A stretch of 64,000 bases of DNA from UBA2862 sp045658005 (lineage in GTDB: Bacteria > Bacillota > Clostridia > Christensenellales > Aristaeellaceae). The stretch spans positions 1 through 64,000 of the forward strand of contig JAZOUD010000091.1 in NCBI GenBank assembly GCA_045658005.1, in the 5' to 3' direction. The notes under the pieces are model-generated. The model did not search any database. It was not told the DNA's origin and was given only the letters and a program-made list of their open reading frames with translations. Numbering within the stretch: the first letter of the stretch is position 1; every line of letters starts with the position of its first letter. The translations under genes and the position numbers were made by a program. This document shows positions 33,642 through 44,180 of this stretch, piece by piece.

Positions 33642-34764
33642 CAACAGCGCCACCACCCGCCCCTGCGAGGCCGCCGTCGCGGCGATGGAAAGGGCACTGC
33701 GGGAGCAGTGGTACAATCCCTCCGCCGTCTACAAGCCGTCGGTGGAGGCCTTCCGGGCGCTGCGCGACGCCCGCCAGAGGCTGCTGGACGCCGTGGGCGG
33801 CGCGGGCTGCGACGCCGTCTTCACCTCCGGGGGCACGGAATCCAACAACCTGGCCATACTCGGCGCGGTGGGCCGCATGCGGGGCAGGCAGGTATTGGCC
33901 GTCAGCGCGGTGGAGCACCCCTCGGTGCGCGAGGCTTTCAATTTGTTGGCAGAGCAGGGCCACGACGTGCGCGTCATCGGCGTGGACGGGGCGGGCCAGC
34001 TGAAGTGGGATGAACTGGAGGCGGCGCTGGACGACGGCGCGTCGCTGGTCAGCTGCATGCAGGTGAACAACGAGACCGGCGCGGTGCTGGACGCCGCGCG
34101 GCTGCATGATACTGTGAACGGCAGGGCGCTGATCCACGTGGACGGCGTGCAGGGCTTTTTGCGCGTGCCCTTCGACATGAAGCTGGCCGACCTGTACACC
34201 GTCTCAAGCCACAAGCTGCACGGGCCCAAGGGCGTGGGCGCGCTGGTCGTGAAAAAGGGCGTGCGCCTGAAGCCCCATCACGTGGGCGGCGGGCAGGAGT
34301 CGGGCCTGCGCTCGGGCACCGAGAACACCCCCGGGATTGCCGGCATGGACGCCGCCATCGCCGAGCTTCTCGCCATGGGGCCGGACATGCCACGCAAGCT
34401 GATGGCGAAGAAGCTGCGGCTGGTGGAGGCCGTGAAAAATGCGGTGCCGGACGCGATCGTCAACGGCCCCGACCCGGCGGCAGGCGCACCCCACATCGTG
34501 AACCTGGGCTTCCCCGGCGTGCGGGGCGAGGTGATGCTCCACGCGCTGGAGGGGGACGGCGTGTACGTGTCCACCGGCTCCGCCTGCTCCTCGAAGAAGC
34601 TGAAGGTCAGCGGCGTGCTGACCGCCATGGGCATCAAGCCCCAGGTGGCCGAATGGGCCGTGCGCTTCAGCCTCAGCCCCCACACCACCGAAGAAGAGAT
34701 CGATTATGCCGCCCGGCGCATCGGCGCACAGTACGATTTGCTGAAGCGGTTCCAAAGGAGATAA
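33622..34764 (+). CDS. Cysteine desulfurase (NifS/IscS-like)
   Basis: The product has 380 residues and is a PLP enzyme. YLDNSATTRPCEAAV (about 4-18), TSGGTESNNLAIL, the PLP lysine in VSSHKLHGPKGVGAL (about 193-207) and the active Cys loop STGSACSSKK (about 318-327) are all present. It takes sulfur from cysteine as a persulfide. The gene directly downstream is thiI, and desulfurase-thiI pairs supply sulfur for 4-thiouridine in tRNA and for thiamine. The start overlaps the upstream gene by 20 nt. Confidence 0.93.
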   Translation: MAFAYLDNSATTRPCEAAVAAMERALREQWYNPSAVYKPSVEAFRALRDARQRLLDAVGGAGCDAVFTSGGTESNNLAILGAVGRMRGRQVLAVSAVEHPSVREAFNLLAEQGHDVRVIGVDGAGQLKWDELEAALDDGASLVSCMQVNNETGAVLDAARLHDTVNGRALIHVDGVQGFLRVPFDMKLADLYTVSSHKLHGPKGVGALVVKKGVRLKPHHVGGGQESGLRSGTENTPGIAGMDAAIAELLAMGPDMPRKLMAKKLRLVEAVKNAVPDAIVNGPDPAAGAPHIVNLGFPGVRGEVMLHALEGDGVYVSTGSACSSKKLKVSGVLTAMGIKPQVAEWAVRFSLSPHTTEEEIDYAARRIGAQYDLLKRFQRR

Positions 34765-34772
34765 ATAAAACT

Positions 34773-35921
34773 ATGCGGGATGTTTTGCTCGTCCGGTACG
34801 GCGAGGTATTCCTGAAGGGCGCGAACCGCCCTCACTTTTTGAAGGTGCTCACCGACAACGTCAAGCGGGTGGTGAAGCCCCTGGGCGGCCATGTGTGGCT
34901 GTCCGATTCCCGGGTCTATGTTTCCGATTTCAACGACCTGCAGGCCTGTATCGACTGCGTCACGAAGGTGTTCGGCGTGTACTCCGTCAGCCCGGCGGTG
35001 GAGATGGAGAAGGACCTGGACGTCATCGCCGAACAGTGCATTAAGATGATGGCCCCCTACAGCGGCACCTTCAAGGTGATGGGCAAGCGCAGCGACAAAA
35101 AGTTCCCGATGAACTCCATGGAGCTGGCCGCCGAGCTCGGCCACCGGATCCTGGAGGCCAACCCCAATTTGAAGGTGGACGTCCACAAGCCCCGGCACAA
35201 GCTGGTGGTGGAGATCCGGGACAACGCCTACATCTGCGTGGAGGAGATCATGGCCGTGGGCGGCATGCCCATGGGCACCGGCGGCAAGGCGGCGCTGCTG
35301 CTCTCCGGCGGCATCGATTCCCCGGTGGCCGGCTACCAGCTGATGAAGCGGGGCGTGCGGCTGTGCGCCATCCACTTCCAGAGCCCGCCCTACACCGGCG
35401 AGCTGGCCAGGGACAAGGTGATGCAGCTGGCGAAGAAGCTGGCCTGGTACTCCGGCGGCATGCGGGTGTACCTGGTGCCCTTCACGAAGTGCCAGCTGGA
35501 GATCCACGAAAAGTGTCCCGACGAGCTGGGCACGCTGATCACCCGGCGCTTCATGATGCGCATCGCCCAGGTCATCGCCCGGCAGTTCGGCGCCCAGGCG
35601 CTGATCACCGGCGAGAGCCTGGGCCAGGTGGCCTCCCAGACGATGGACGCCCTGGTCTGCACCGACGCCGTGGTGGAAATGCCGGTGTTCCGGCCCCTGA
35701 TCGGCCTGGACAAGACCGAGATCATGGACATCGCGAACAAAATCGACACCTACGAGACCTCGATACTGCCCTACGAGGACTGCTGCACCGTGTTCACCCC
35801 CCGCCACCCGGTCACCAAACCCAAGTTGGACACCATGCCGAAGGCCGAGGAAAAGCTGGACATGGAGTCGCTGGTCAACGAAGCGGTTGAGGGGACCGAA
35901 ATGGTGATCGTGGAGCCGTGA
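34773..35921 (+). CDS. thiI: tRNA 4-thiouridine synthase
   Basis: The product has 382 residues: a ferredoxin-like N-terminal domain, a THUMP domain (about 60-165, with DVHKPRHKLVVEIRDNAYICVE) and a PP-loop ATPase (LLLSGGIDSPVAGYQLMKRG, about 173-192). There is no C-terminal rhodanese domain, as in most Gram-positive ThiI. It uses ATP and sulfur from the upstream desulfurase to make s4U8 in tRNA. The start MRDVLLVRYGEVFLKG follows an AAAGGAG site at slightly long spacing. It is the last gene of the sulfur-transfer unit. Confidence 0.95.
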   Translation: MRDVLLVRYGEVFLKGANRPHFLKVLTDNVKRVVKPLGGHVWLSDSRVYVSDFNDLQACIDCVTKVFGVYSVSPAVEMEKDLDVIAEQCIKMMAPYSGTFKVMGKRSDKKFPMNSMELAAELGHRILEANPNLKVDVHKPRHKLVVEIRDNAYICVEEIMAVGGMPMGTGGKAALLLSGGIDSPVAGYQLMKRGVRLCAIHFQSPPYTGELARDKVMQLAKKLAWYSGGMRVYLVPFTKCQLEIHEKCPDELGTLITRRFMMRIAQVIARQFGAQALITGESLGQVASQTMDALVCTDAVVEMPVFRPLIGLDKTEIMDIANKIDTYETSILPYEDCCTVFTPRHPVTKPKLDTMPKAEEKLDMESLVNEAVEGTEMVIVEP

Positions 35922-35962
35922 ATCAGGAATTAGGAATGAGGAATCAGGAATGAGGAATGAAT
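35922..35962. repeat. GGAAT-rich short tandem intergenic repeat
   Basis: Repeated units of the form AATCAGGAATTAGGAATGAGG follow the thiI stop. The composition resembles the GGGAACAGGAAT elements at 184-222 and 42163-42193. Confidence 0.5.
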
Positions 35963-35997
35963 AGTGGAGCGCGCAATTCATTCCTCTGGAGAGCTAT

Positions 35998-36300
35998 ATG
36001 AGCGATAAGGTTTATACGCTGGACGAGATCAAATCCATCGCCAATCCAATCGCGCGGCGGTACAATGTCGCGGCGCTGTATCTGTTCGGCTCCTATGCAC
36101 GGGGTGAGGCTACGCCTCACAGCGACCTGGACTTTCGCGTGGATCGAACGGGCATGGCCGACCTGTTGGAACTGGGTGGGCTGTACAGCGACTTGGAAGC
36201 GGGCTTCGATAAGAAGCTGGACGTGTTGACCACGCAGATGCTGTCCCCGGCGTTACTCGACAGGATACGTGGAGAAGAAGTATTGATTTATGCACGGTGA
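35998..36300 (+). CDS. MNT-type nucleotidyltransferase domain protein (antitoxin-like)
   Basis: The product has 100 residues. LYLFGSYARGEATPHSDLDFRVD (about 27-49) is the minimal nucleotidyltransferase signature GSxxxG...DxD. These proteins usually act as antitoxins that adenylylate a HEPN toxin encoded next door. No HEPN-like frame is seen on either side, so this copy is solitary. GGAGAG lies 5 nt before the ATG. It is followed by a repeat-filled gap. It could be the remnant of a HEPN-MNT pair. Confidence 0.8.
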   Translation: MSDKVYTLDEIKSIANPIARRYNVAALYLFGSYARGEATPHSDLDFRVDRTGMADLLELGGLYSDLEAGFDKKLDVLTTQMLSPALLDRIRGEEVLIYAR

Positions 36301-36420
36301 TTAAACAATAGTTTTTCATACCGGAGTCAATACAAGTATTTTTCGGGAGAAGGTACTTTCCCCTGAAACGCAGGTTGCACTTGTTGAGAAAGGCTTAACA
36401 AGGTTACGAGGCATTCCAAC

Positions 36421-36607
36421 AGCCTTCCCCTTCAGGGGAAGGTGGGCCGCGTAGCGGGTCGGATGAGGTCGTTCCCCCCCGCGGCAAGGATGATTTGCAC
36501 ACTCCCTTCCAGGAAAACGACCTCATCCGTCTTTCGGCAAAAACACAAGCGTTTTCACCGAAATCCACCTTCCCCTGAACCGGCAGCTTCGCTGCCTGGG
36601 GAAGGCT
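36421..36607. mobile_element. MITE-like structured inverted-repeat element
   Basis: A 187-bp non-coding block has nested inverted repeats. AGCCTTCCCC (36421-36430) pairs with GGGGAAGGCT (36598-36607), TTCAGGGGAAGGTGG (36431-36445) with its exact complement (36565-36579), and GGATGAGGTCGTT (36461-36473) with AACGACCTCATCC (36516-36528). It would fold into a single long multi-branched hairpin. It has no open frame and looks like the small non-autonomous elements that are common in gut Clostridia. Bases 36301-36420 and 36608-36660 hold nothing else recognisable. Confidence 0.72.
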
Positions 36608-36666
36608 TTGGAAAAACCGCTTAAGTTGATGACATTGCCACAGATGGGAAGCCTTTTGGAGGATTC

Positions 36667-37068
36667 ATGATGATAGAAAGGGAATACTTCAGCTGGAGAT
36701 CAATCACAGAACTTGTTAGGCACATAACTTTTGTTTTTGTCATGGCATTTTTCGTGGCCATCTTCGGAAAGCATTACAGCTTGAATGAGCTCATTCGTAG
36801 AGCTATTCATCCCAATACTCTATCAAATGTTTTTTGCTCTATATTGGTGTTTTCTGTACCGCTGTACCTTGTGTGCGTAATAATCGACACCATTGATGAT
36901 GTAAGAATTGAGCAAGGCCTCGGTGGCAAAGGAGTTGGATTCATCGCATCGTTCTTTAGTAGAATATGGTATGATTTAACTTACATATTCTTTTATTTTA
37001 AGAAGTATTGTATCGTATTCTTTGTATTGGTTGCTTTGTCAGCCTTGGGCTTGATATTCTTGCTGTGA
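36667..37068 (+). CDS. Small membrane protein of unknown function, low GC
   Basis: The product has 133 residues with three predicted helices (about 18-38, 56-78 and 108-132). GGAGG lies just before the start, with two ATG codons in tandem. Codon use is AT-rich, in sharp contrast to the GC-rich neighbours, and the gene follows a MITE-like element. It is probably acquired DNA. I recognise no family. Confidence 0.6.
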   Translation: MMIEREYFSWRSITELVRHITFVFVMAFFVAIFGKHYSLNELIRRAIHPNTLSNVFCSILVFSVPLYLVCVIIDTIDDVRIEQGLGGKGVGFIASFFSRIWYDLTYIFFYFKKYCIVFFVLVALSALGLIFLL

Positions 37069-37100
37069 TTCTATGCCATTAAAGGCAGATATCAAAAAAT

Positions 37101-39364
<2,264 letters not shown>

Positions 39365-39365
<1 letters not shown>

Positions 39366-39412
39366 ACAAATCAGAATTTACCGACGACCTGTAGCGGCGG
39401 CAATATGTCGCC
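39365..39412. repeat. Half palindrome plus GC-rich GTAGCGGCGGCAA repeat
   Basis: AACAAATCAGAATTT (39365-39379) is a diverged arm of the dispersed palindrome at the end of the helicase gene. It is followed by TGTAGCGGCGGCAATATGTCG, of the GTAGCGGCGGCA family also seen near 42210, 44000 and 52090. Confidence 0.55.
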
Positions 39413-39442
39413 ACATCATAAACCGTCAAAAGGAGAATGAAC

Positions 39443-39763
39443 ATGGCAGAAGTCAAGATCTACACTTCCGAGGACATGAAATTTGAGAACCTGTCGAAGA
39501 ACCACCTGACCCTGGTAGACTTCTGGGCCACCTGGTGCGGGCCGTGCCGCATGATCGCTCCCACCGTGGAGGAGCTGGCCGCCGAGACCGAGGGGGTCAC
39601 CTTCGCCAAGGTGAACGTGGACGAGAACCCCGACGTGGCCATGGGCCTGGGCATCCAGGCGATACCGACCCTGTTCCTGTTCCGTGACGGCAGGGCCGTG
39701 GACAAGGTCGTGGGCGTGCAGAGCAAGCAGGCCCTGAAGGCCATGATCGACCGGAACCGGTAG
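39443..39763 (+). CDS. trxA: Thioredoxin
   Basis: The product has 106 residues. The active site is FWATWCGPCRMIAPTVEEL (Cys-Gly-Pro-Cys, about 28-31), with the cis-Pro in IQAIPTLFLF. It reduces protein disulfides. AGGAG lies 7 nt before this ATG; a preceding in-frame ATG six bases upstream is only 1 nt from the site and is less likely. No thioredoxin reductase is nearby. Confidence 0.95.
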   Translation: MAEVKIYTSEDMKFENLSKNHLTLVDFWATWCGPCRMIAPTVEELAAETEGVTFAKVNVDENPDVAMGLGIQAIPTLFLFRDGRAVDKVVGVQSKQALKAMIDRNR

Positions 39764-39799
39764 TGAAGCAGGAGTGATCGGGAAAGAGGAGGCGAAAGC

Positions 39800-40055
39800 A
39801 TGTGCCAGGTTTCTGTGAACATACCCAACGAGGTTCTGTATGATACAAACATGAGCGTTGCCGATGCGGCTGCCTTTGCCCGTCAGATGGTCGCTTTGGG
39901 ATATTATACACAAAAACAGCGTGTCAATAGGTTATTGTGCGAAGATCGCGGGCATGTGCGAGGAGGATTTCATACGCTTTCTCAGCCTCCATGGGGTGGG
40001 CATCTTCGATCGCATGACGGAAGAAGACCTCTTGAGGGACATTGCAAATGCGTAA
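39800..40055 (+). pseudogene. UPF0175-family antitoxin, frameshifted
   Basis: The N-terminal part MCQVSVNIPNEVLYDTNMSV... ARQMVALGYYTQK is in one frame. The rest (SVSIGYCAKIAGMCEEDFIRFLSLHGVGIFDRMTEEDLLRDIANA) is in another. The break lies in an AAAAA run at about 39911-39915; removing one A joins the parts into a complete UPF0175 protein of about 84 residues. GAGGAGG precedes the ATG. The ATG of the toxin remnant overlaps its end, the usual arrangement of UPF0175-DUF3368 pairs. Confidence 0.8.
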
Positions 40056-40206
40056 GATCGTTGTCAATTCCACGCCGCTGATCGCCCTGGCGAAGGCAGG
40101 AAAGCTGGAACTGCTGAAGGCGATGTATGGGCGGGTCATCATTCTGGAAGCCGTGTATAAGGAGGTCAGATGGAGCAAAATGGATTGTTCTTTTCAGGCG
40201 AATTGA
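40048..40206 (+). pseudogene. DUF3368 (PIN-like) toxin, truncated remnant
   Basis: A 52-codon frame reads MRKIVVNSTPLIALAKAGKL and continues through ELLKAMYGRVIILEAVYKEV, the N-terminal third of a DUF3368 PIN-domain protein (normally about 150 residues). It includes the first acidic-site strand (VNSTPL). The frame then loses similarity and ends in TGA. Together with the frameshifted antitoxin upstream it marks a decayed toxin-antitoxin locus. Confidence 0.72.
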
Positions 40207-40313
40207 AGAGGTTGATCCAAAGGTTGTCTGGCGAATGATGACAGAAATGATCGGCTAAAAACCGGATACGCATTCATCGCAATAATGCGAAAGGGTGTTA
40301 TTTCTGACTTTAC

Positions 40314-40367
40314 GCACAATTTCCGATAAAAACATCACCCTGGCTGTGATTTTATCGGAAATTGTGC
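40314..40367. repeat. Long stem-loop upstream of the RNase J gene
   Basis: GCACAATTTCCGATAAAA (40314-40331) is exactly complementary to the segment ending at 40367. The inner pairs ATCAC/GTGAT extend the stem across a 3-nt bulge, with a CCTGGCT-type loop. It lies 120 bp before the start of RNase J and may be a 5'-UTR structure, a terminator of the dead toxin locus or a small mobile repeat. Confidence 0.7.
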
Positions 40368-40487
40368 TATACTTATTTTGGTTTGCTGTGCGGTAGTGTG
40401 CGCAGCTTTGGTGATTGAATCATGCGTTCGCCGGAGTCGGGCGACGTATAATATAGAAAAATCATAACAGCAAAAGGAGGCTGTGTC

Positions 40488-42161
40488 TTGTCCAGAAAGA
40501 ACAAAGAGGCGAAACTGAAGATCATACCGCTGGGCGGCCTGGGCGAAATTGGCAAGAACCTGACGGTACTTGAATATCAAAACGACATCATCGTCATCGA
40601 CCTCGGCAGCATCTTCCCCCGGGAGGATATGCCCGGGGTGGACCTCGTCATTCCCGATACCAGCTATCTGGAGCACAACCGGGAGAAGATCAGGGGCTAT
40701 TTCATCACCCACGGCCACGAGGACCACATCGGCGCGGTGCCCTACGTGCTGCGCAACCTGCCCGCGCCGGTCTACGGCACGAAGCTGACCCTGGCGCTGT
40801 GCGAGCACAAGCTGAAGGAGCACCGGCTGCAGAACGTGGCCCCGCTGAACGTGGTCACCGAGGGCGACGTCATCAAGGCGGGCTGCTTCTCGGTGGAGTT
40901 CATCCACGTGAACCACTCCATTGCCGGGGCCTGCGCCCTGGCGATCAAAACCCCGGTGGGCACCGTCGTCCACACCGGCGACTTCAAGGTGGACTACACC
41001 CCCATGGACGGCGCGCCCATCGACCTGGGCAGGCTGGCCGAGCTGGGGCAGGAGGGCGTGCTGGCGCTGCTGTGCGATTCCACCAACGCCGAGCGTCCGG
41101 GCTACACCATGTCCGAAAGGAAGGTGGCCGCCACCTTCAACGAGCTGTTCCAGAAGGCGGACGGCCGGGTGATCATCGCCATGTTCGCCAGCAACGTGCA
41201 CCGTATCCAGTCGGTGGTGGACTGCTGCCAGCACTTCCACCGCAAGATCTGCCTGATGGGGCGCAGCATGGTCAACGTGGCCAAGGTGGCCATGCAGCTG
41301 GGTTACCTGAAGATCCCGGACGGCATGCTGATCTCCGCCGAGGAGATCGACCGCTATCCCGACGAGCAGATCGCCGTGGTCACCACCGGCAGCCAGGGCG
41401 AGCCCATGAGCGGCCTGTCCCGCATGGCCTTCGCCGAGCACCGCAAGCTGGAGATCCGCGAGGACGACATGGTCATACTGTCGGCCTCCCCGATTCCCGG
41501 CAACGAGAAGTCGGTCTCCCGGGTCATCAACCAGCTGATCCGCATCGGCGCGAACGTGATCTATGATTCCCTGGCCGAGGTGCACACCTCCGGCCACGCC
41601 CGCCAGGAGGAGCTGAAGCTGATGCACTCGCTGATCAAGCCGAAGTTCTTCATACCGGTGCACGGCGAATACCGGCACCTGTACCACCACGCGAACCTGG
41701 CCCTGTCGCTGGGCATGTCCCCGGACAACGTGCTGATGGTGGAGATCGGCGACGTGATCGAGCTGGGGCCGGATTCCCTGGACGTGACCGGCGTGGTGCC
41801 CAGCGGCTCGGTGCTGATCGACGGCCTGGGCATCGGCGACGTGGGCGCGGTGGTGCTGCGGGACCGAAAGCACCTGGCCGAGGACGGCCTGCTGATCGTC
41901 GTGATGGGCCTGGATCACGAGCTGGGCACGGTGGTCTCCGGGCCGGACATCATCAGCCGCGGCTTCGTGTACGTCCGGGAATCCGACGAGCTGGTGGAGG
42001 GCGCCCGGGCGGCGGCCATGCGGGCCATCGACGCCTTCGGCCCCATCGACGCCACCGATTGGAACCGGCTGAAGAACGACGTGCGCGAATCGGTGCAGCG
42101 TTACATCTACGACACGATCAAGCGGAACCCGATGATATTGCCGATCATCGTGGAGATATAG
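40488..42161 (+). CDS. Ribonuclease J
   Basis: The product has 557 residues. The metallo-beta-lactamase motif THGHEDHIGAVPY (about 74-86), the HTGDFKVDYTP block, the beta-CASP motifs (VIIAMFASNVHRIQSVVD, TTGSQGEPMSGLSRMA, VHTSGHA) and a C-terminal domain are complete. It is a 5'-3' exoribonuclease and endonuclease acting in mRNA decay and rRNA maturation. The start is TTG at 40488 with AAAGGAGG 7 nt upstream. TATAAT at 40447-40452 could be its promoter, although the -35 region is poor. Confidence 0.95.
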   Translation: MSRKNKEAKLKIIPLGGLGEIGKNLTVLEYQNDIIVIDLGSIFPREDMPGVDLVIPDTSYLEHNREKIRGYFITHGHEDHIGAVPYVLRNLPAPVYGTKLTLALCEHKLKEHRLQNVAPLNVVTEGDVIKAGCFSVEFIHVNHSIAGACALAIKTPVGTVVHTGDFKVDYTPMDGAPIDLGRLAELGQEGVLALLCDSTNAERPGYTMSERKVAATFNELFQKADGRVIIAMFASNVHRIQSVVDCCQHFHRKICLMGRSMVNVAKVAMQLGYLKIPDGMLISAEEIDRYPDEQIAVVTTGSQGEPMSGLSRMAFAEHRKLEIREDDMVILSASPIPGNEKSVSRVINQLIRIGANVIYDSLAEVHTSGHARQEELKLMHSLIKPKFFIPVHGEYRHLYHHANLALSLGMSPDNVLMVEIGDVIELGPDSLDVTGVVPSGSVLIDGLGIGDVGAVVLRDRKHLAEDGLLIVVMGLDHELGTVVSGPDIISRGFVYVRESDELVEGARAAAMRAIDAFGPIDATDWNRLKNDVRESVQRYIYDTIKRNPMILPIIVEI

Positions 42162-42162
42162 G

Positions 42163-42275
42163 GATTAGGGATAAGGAAACAGGGAACAGGAATGGCAACC
42201 TGCCGCCATGCCGTAGCGGCGGCAACCTGCCGCCACGGACCTTGCATCGGCGGCGCCTGCGCCGCCACGAAACGG
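42163..42275. repeat. Composite intergenic repeat: GGGAACAGGAAT plus GCGGCGGCA palindromes
   Basis: After RNase J come AAACAGGGAACAGGAATGGC, then repeated CTGCCGCC/GGCGGCAA units (GTAGCGGCGGCAACCTGCCGC) and GGCGGCGCCTGCGCCGCC. The order matches the minus-strand reading of 184-222. Confidence 0.65.
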
Positions 42276-42283
42276 AGGACGCT

Positions 42284-42634
42284 ATGAATCCATACGATCA
42301 GGCCCACGCGCTGGCAAAATCGCTGAAGGAGAGCGAGGAATACACCGAATACATGCGCCTGAAGCAGGTCGCCTACGACGACAGCACCAACAAGGCGCTG
42401 CTGGACGAGTACAAGCGGCTGCAATTCAGGATGCAGGCCAAGCTGGCCTCGGGGGAGAACATGCCCGAGGAGGATCTGCAGCGCCTGCAACAGATCGGCG
42501 CGCTGCTCCAGTTCAACCCCGACGTCAGCGCTTACCTGATGGCGGAATTCCGGTTCCAGCGGATGCTGTCGGACATCTTTAAGATCCTCGCCGACGTGGC
42601 CGGAATCGACCTGGACATGCTGTCACAGGGATAA
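42284..42634 (+). CDS. YlbF/YmcA family protein
   Basis: The product has 116 residues, all helical. NPYDQAHALAKSLKESEEYTEYMRLKQVAYDDSTNKALLDEYKRLQFRMQ matches the Com_YlbF family. In Bacillus the Y-complex (YlbF, YmcA, YaaT) assists RNase Y in mRNA processing and influences sporulation, competence and biofilm. Here it follows RNase J by 122 nt, which fits an RNA-decay context. CGGAGG precedes the ATG. Confidence 0.88.
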   Translation: MNPYDQAHALAKSLKESEEYTEYMRLKQVAYDDSTNKALLDEYKRLQFRMQAKLASGENMPEEDLQRLQQIGALLQFNPDVSAYLMAEFRFQRMLSDIFKILADVAGIDLDMLSQG

Positions 42635-42664
42635 GCACGTTATAGGAATCCCTTGGAGGCTCAA

Positions 42665-43951
42665 ATGGGAAAAAGGAGAAAGCGGCGCGGCTCACAGCAG
42701 CGCAAGCCGCTCTTTCAATCGGAAAAATACAGCATAAGCGCCCTGCACGAGGACCGCGAGTACGGCATGTACTGGTATGCCTGGCTCTGGAAGATCGTCA
42801 GGCCCCTGCTGATCTTCCTGTGCGCGGTGCTGATGGTCACCGGCATCGTGAAGGTGGGCTATGACCGCATCTACAACGCCCTGTTTGCCCCTGTGGAGGG
42901 GGACAATGCCGAGATGGTCACCTTCCAGATCGACAACGGCGAAACCGTCACCCAGATCGGCGAGCGCCTGCAGGCGGCCAACCTGCTGCGGGACAGCCGG
43001 GTGTTCAAGTACATGGTGCAGTTTCGGGGGCTGACCAACGCCCTGAGCTACGGCACCTTCAAGCTGTCCCCGGGCATGAACGCCAGCCAGATCATCACCG
43101 AGCTGACCTCCGGCAGCCAGACCAACGAGCGGGTCATCACCATCGTGCCCGGCTGGACGGTGGAGGACATCGCGAACTACCTGGTGAGCATCGGCGCGCT
43201 GGAGGACACCGGCGAGTTCCTGCGGCTGTGCAACGACGTGGACCGCTTCGTAGGCAGCAGCTACGCCCTGCGGGACGCCCAGAACAACGGCAGGCTGAAG
43301 GGCCGCAAGTACGCGCTGGAGGGCTACCTGGCCCCGGATACCTATCGGATCTTCATCTCCGCCACCGCCGAGAGCATCATTCGCACGCTGCTGAACCAGC
43401 ACAACAAGGTGGTGGACAACGTGTTCTACGCCGATCACGCCGAGTACTACAAGGACGCGGAGGGCGTCTACCACGAGGTGGAGAAGTACGACAGCACCCT
43501 GACCATGGACCAGACCGTCACGCTGGCCTCGATGATCGAGAAGGAGGCCGCCAACCGCGAGGACTACGCCAGGGTCTCCGCAGTGTTCCACAACCGGCTG
43601 CGCCGGGGCATGATGCTGGAGAGCGACCCGACGGTCACCTACCTCAGCGGCGAGCACAAGCTGGCCCTGTCCGACGCGGACATCGCCCAGCAGAACGCCT
43701 ACAACACCTACTATGTCCCCGCGCTGCCCGCCGGCCCCATCTGCAACCCGTCGGCGGCGGCGCTGGAGGCCGCCATGCTGCCGGATATGCAATACATCAA
43801 CGACGGCTACCTCTATTTCTGCGCGACGGAGCCCGGCTCCGGCAAGCTGGCATTCTCCATCTCCAGGACGGAGCACGAGGCCAACGTGGCGCTGTACCGC
43901 CCGCTGTGGGAGGAATACGCCCGCCAGCAGGCGGCCGCCCAGACCCCGTAG
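42665..43951 (+). CDS. mltG: Endolytic murein transglycosylase
   Basis: The product has 428 residues. A cytoplasmic basic N-terminus and one membrane helix (about 48-70) precede a LysM-like subdomain (GETVTQIGERLQAANLL) and the YceG catalytic domain. That domain contains the hallmark ASMIEKEAANREDYARVSAVFHNRLRRGMMLESDPTVTY (about 286-324) with the catalytic Glu. It cleaves nascent glycan strands to set their length. GGAGG lies 5 nt before the ATG. It follows the YlbF gene by 30 nt and is probably co-transcribed with it. Confidence 0.94.
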   Translation: MGKRRKRRGSQQRKPLFQSEKYSISALHEDREYGMYWYAWLWKIVRPLLIFLCAVLMVTGIVKVGYDRIYNALFAPVEGDNAEMVTFQIDNGETVTQIGERLQAANLLRDSRVFKYMVQFRGLTNALSYGTFKLSPGMNASQIITELTSGSQTNERVITIVPGWTVEDIANYLVSIGALEDTGEFLRLCNDVDRFVGSSYALRDAQNNGRLKGRKYALEGYLAPDTYRIFISATAESIIRTLLNQHNKVVDNVFYADHAEYYKDAEGVYHEVEKYDSTLTMDQTVTLASMIEKEAANREDYARVSAVFHNRLRRGMMLESDPTVTYLSGEHKLALSDADIAQQNAYNTYYVPALPAGPICNPSAAALEAAMLPDMQYINDGYLYFCATEPGSGKLAFSISRTEHEANVALYRPLWEEYARQQAAAQTP

Positions 43952-44110
43952 CGGCGAACCGTAACGGCGGATCGTCGGTGACCGTAGCGGCGACCGTAGC
44001 GGCGACTATCAGTCGCCACAGCCCCGTTGGTCGTCCACGCAGGCTTTGTGGTGGCGGCAGATTGCCGCCGCTACGGAACGGGTGCGCGTGGTGGCCGCCG
44101 CTGCGGAATG
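43952..44110. repeat. Cluster of GTAGCGGCGAC / GGCGGCAGATTGCCGCC repeats
   Basis: The 160 bases before the sigK promoter are almost entirely short GC-rich repeats. CCGTAGCGGCGA occurs at least three times, and a TGGCGGCAGATTGCCGCCGC palindrome (44052-44071) recurs identically at 52086-52105. No gene is seen. Confidence 0.75.
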
Positions 44111-44117
44111 GACAGTC

Positions 44118-44144
44118 ACGAATCGACAAAAACCGCATACGATA
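44118..44144 (+). promoter_or_regulatory. Candidate sporulation promoter (SigK/SigE type) of sigK
   Basis: AC (44118-44119), a 16-bp spacer and CATACGATA (44136-44144) match the SigK consensus (AC, 16-17 bp, CATAnnnTA), and the -10 also resembles that of SigE. It lies 37 bp before the start of sigK. Autoregulation of sigK in the mother cell would explain it. No sigma-A promoter is obvious here. Confidence 0.55.
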
Positions 44145-44180
44145 TAGGGCAGACTTCCCAACGACAAGGAGGTAAGCCCT

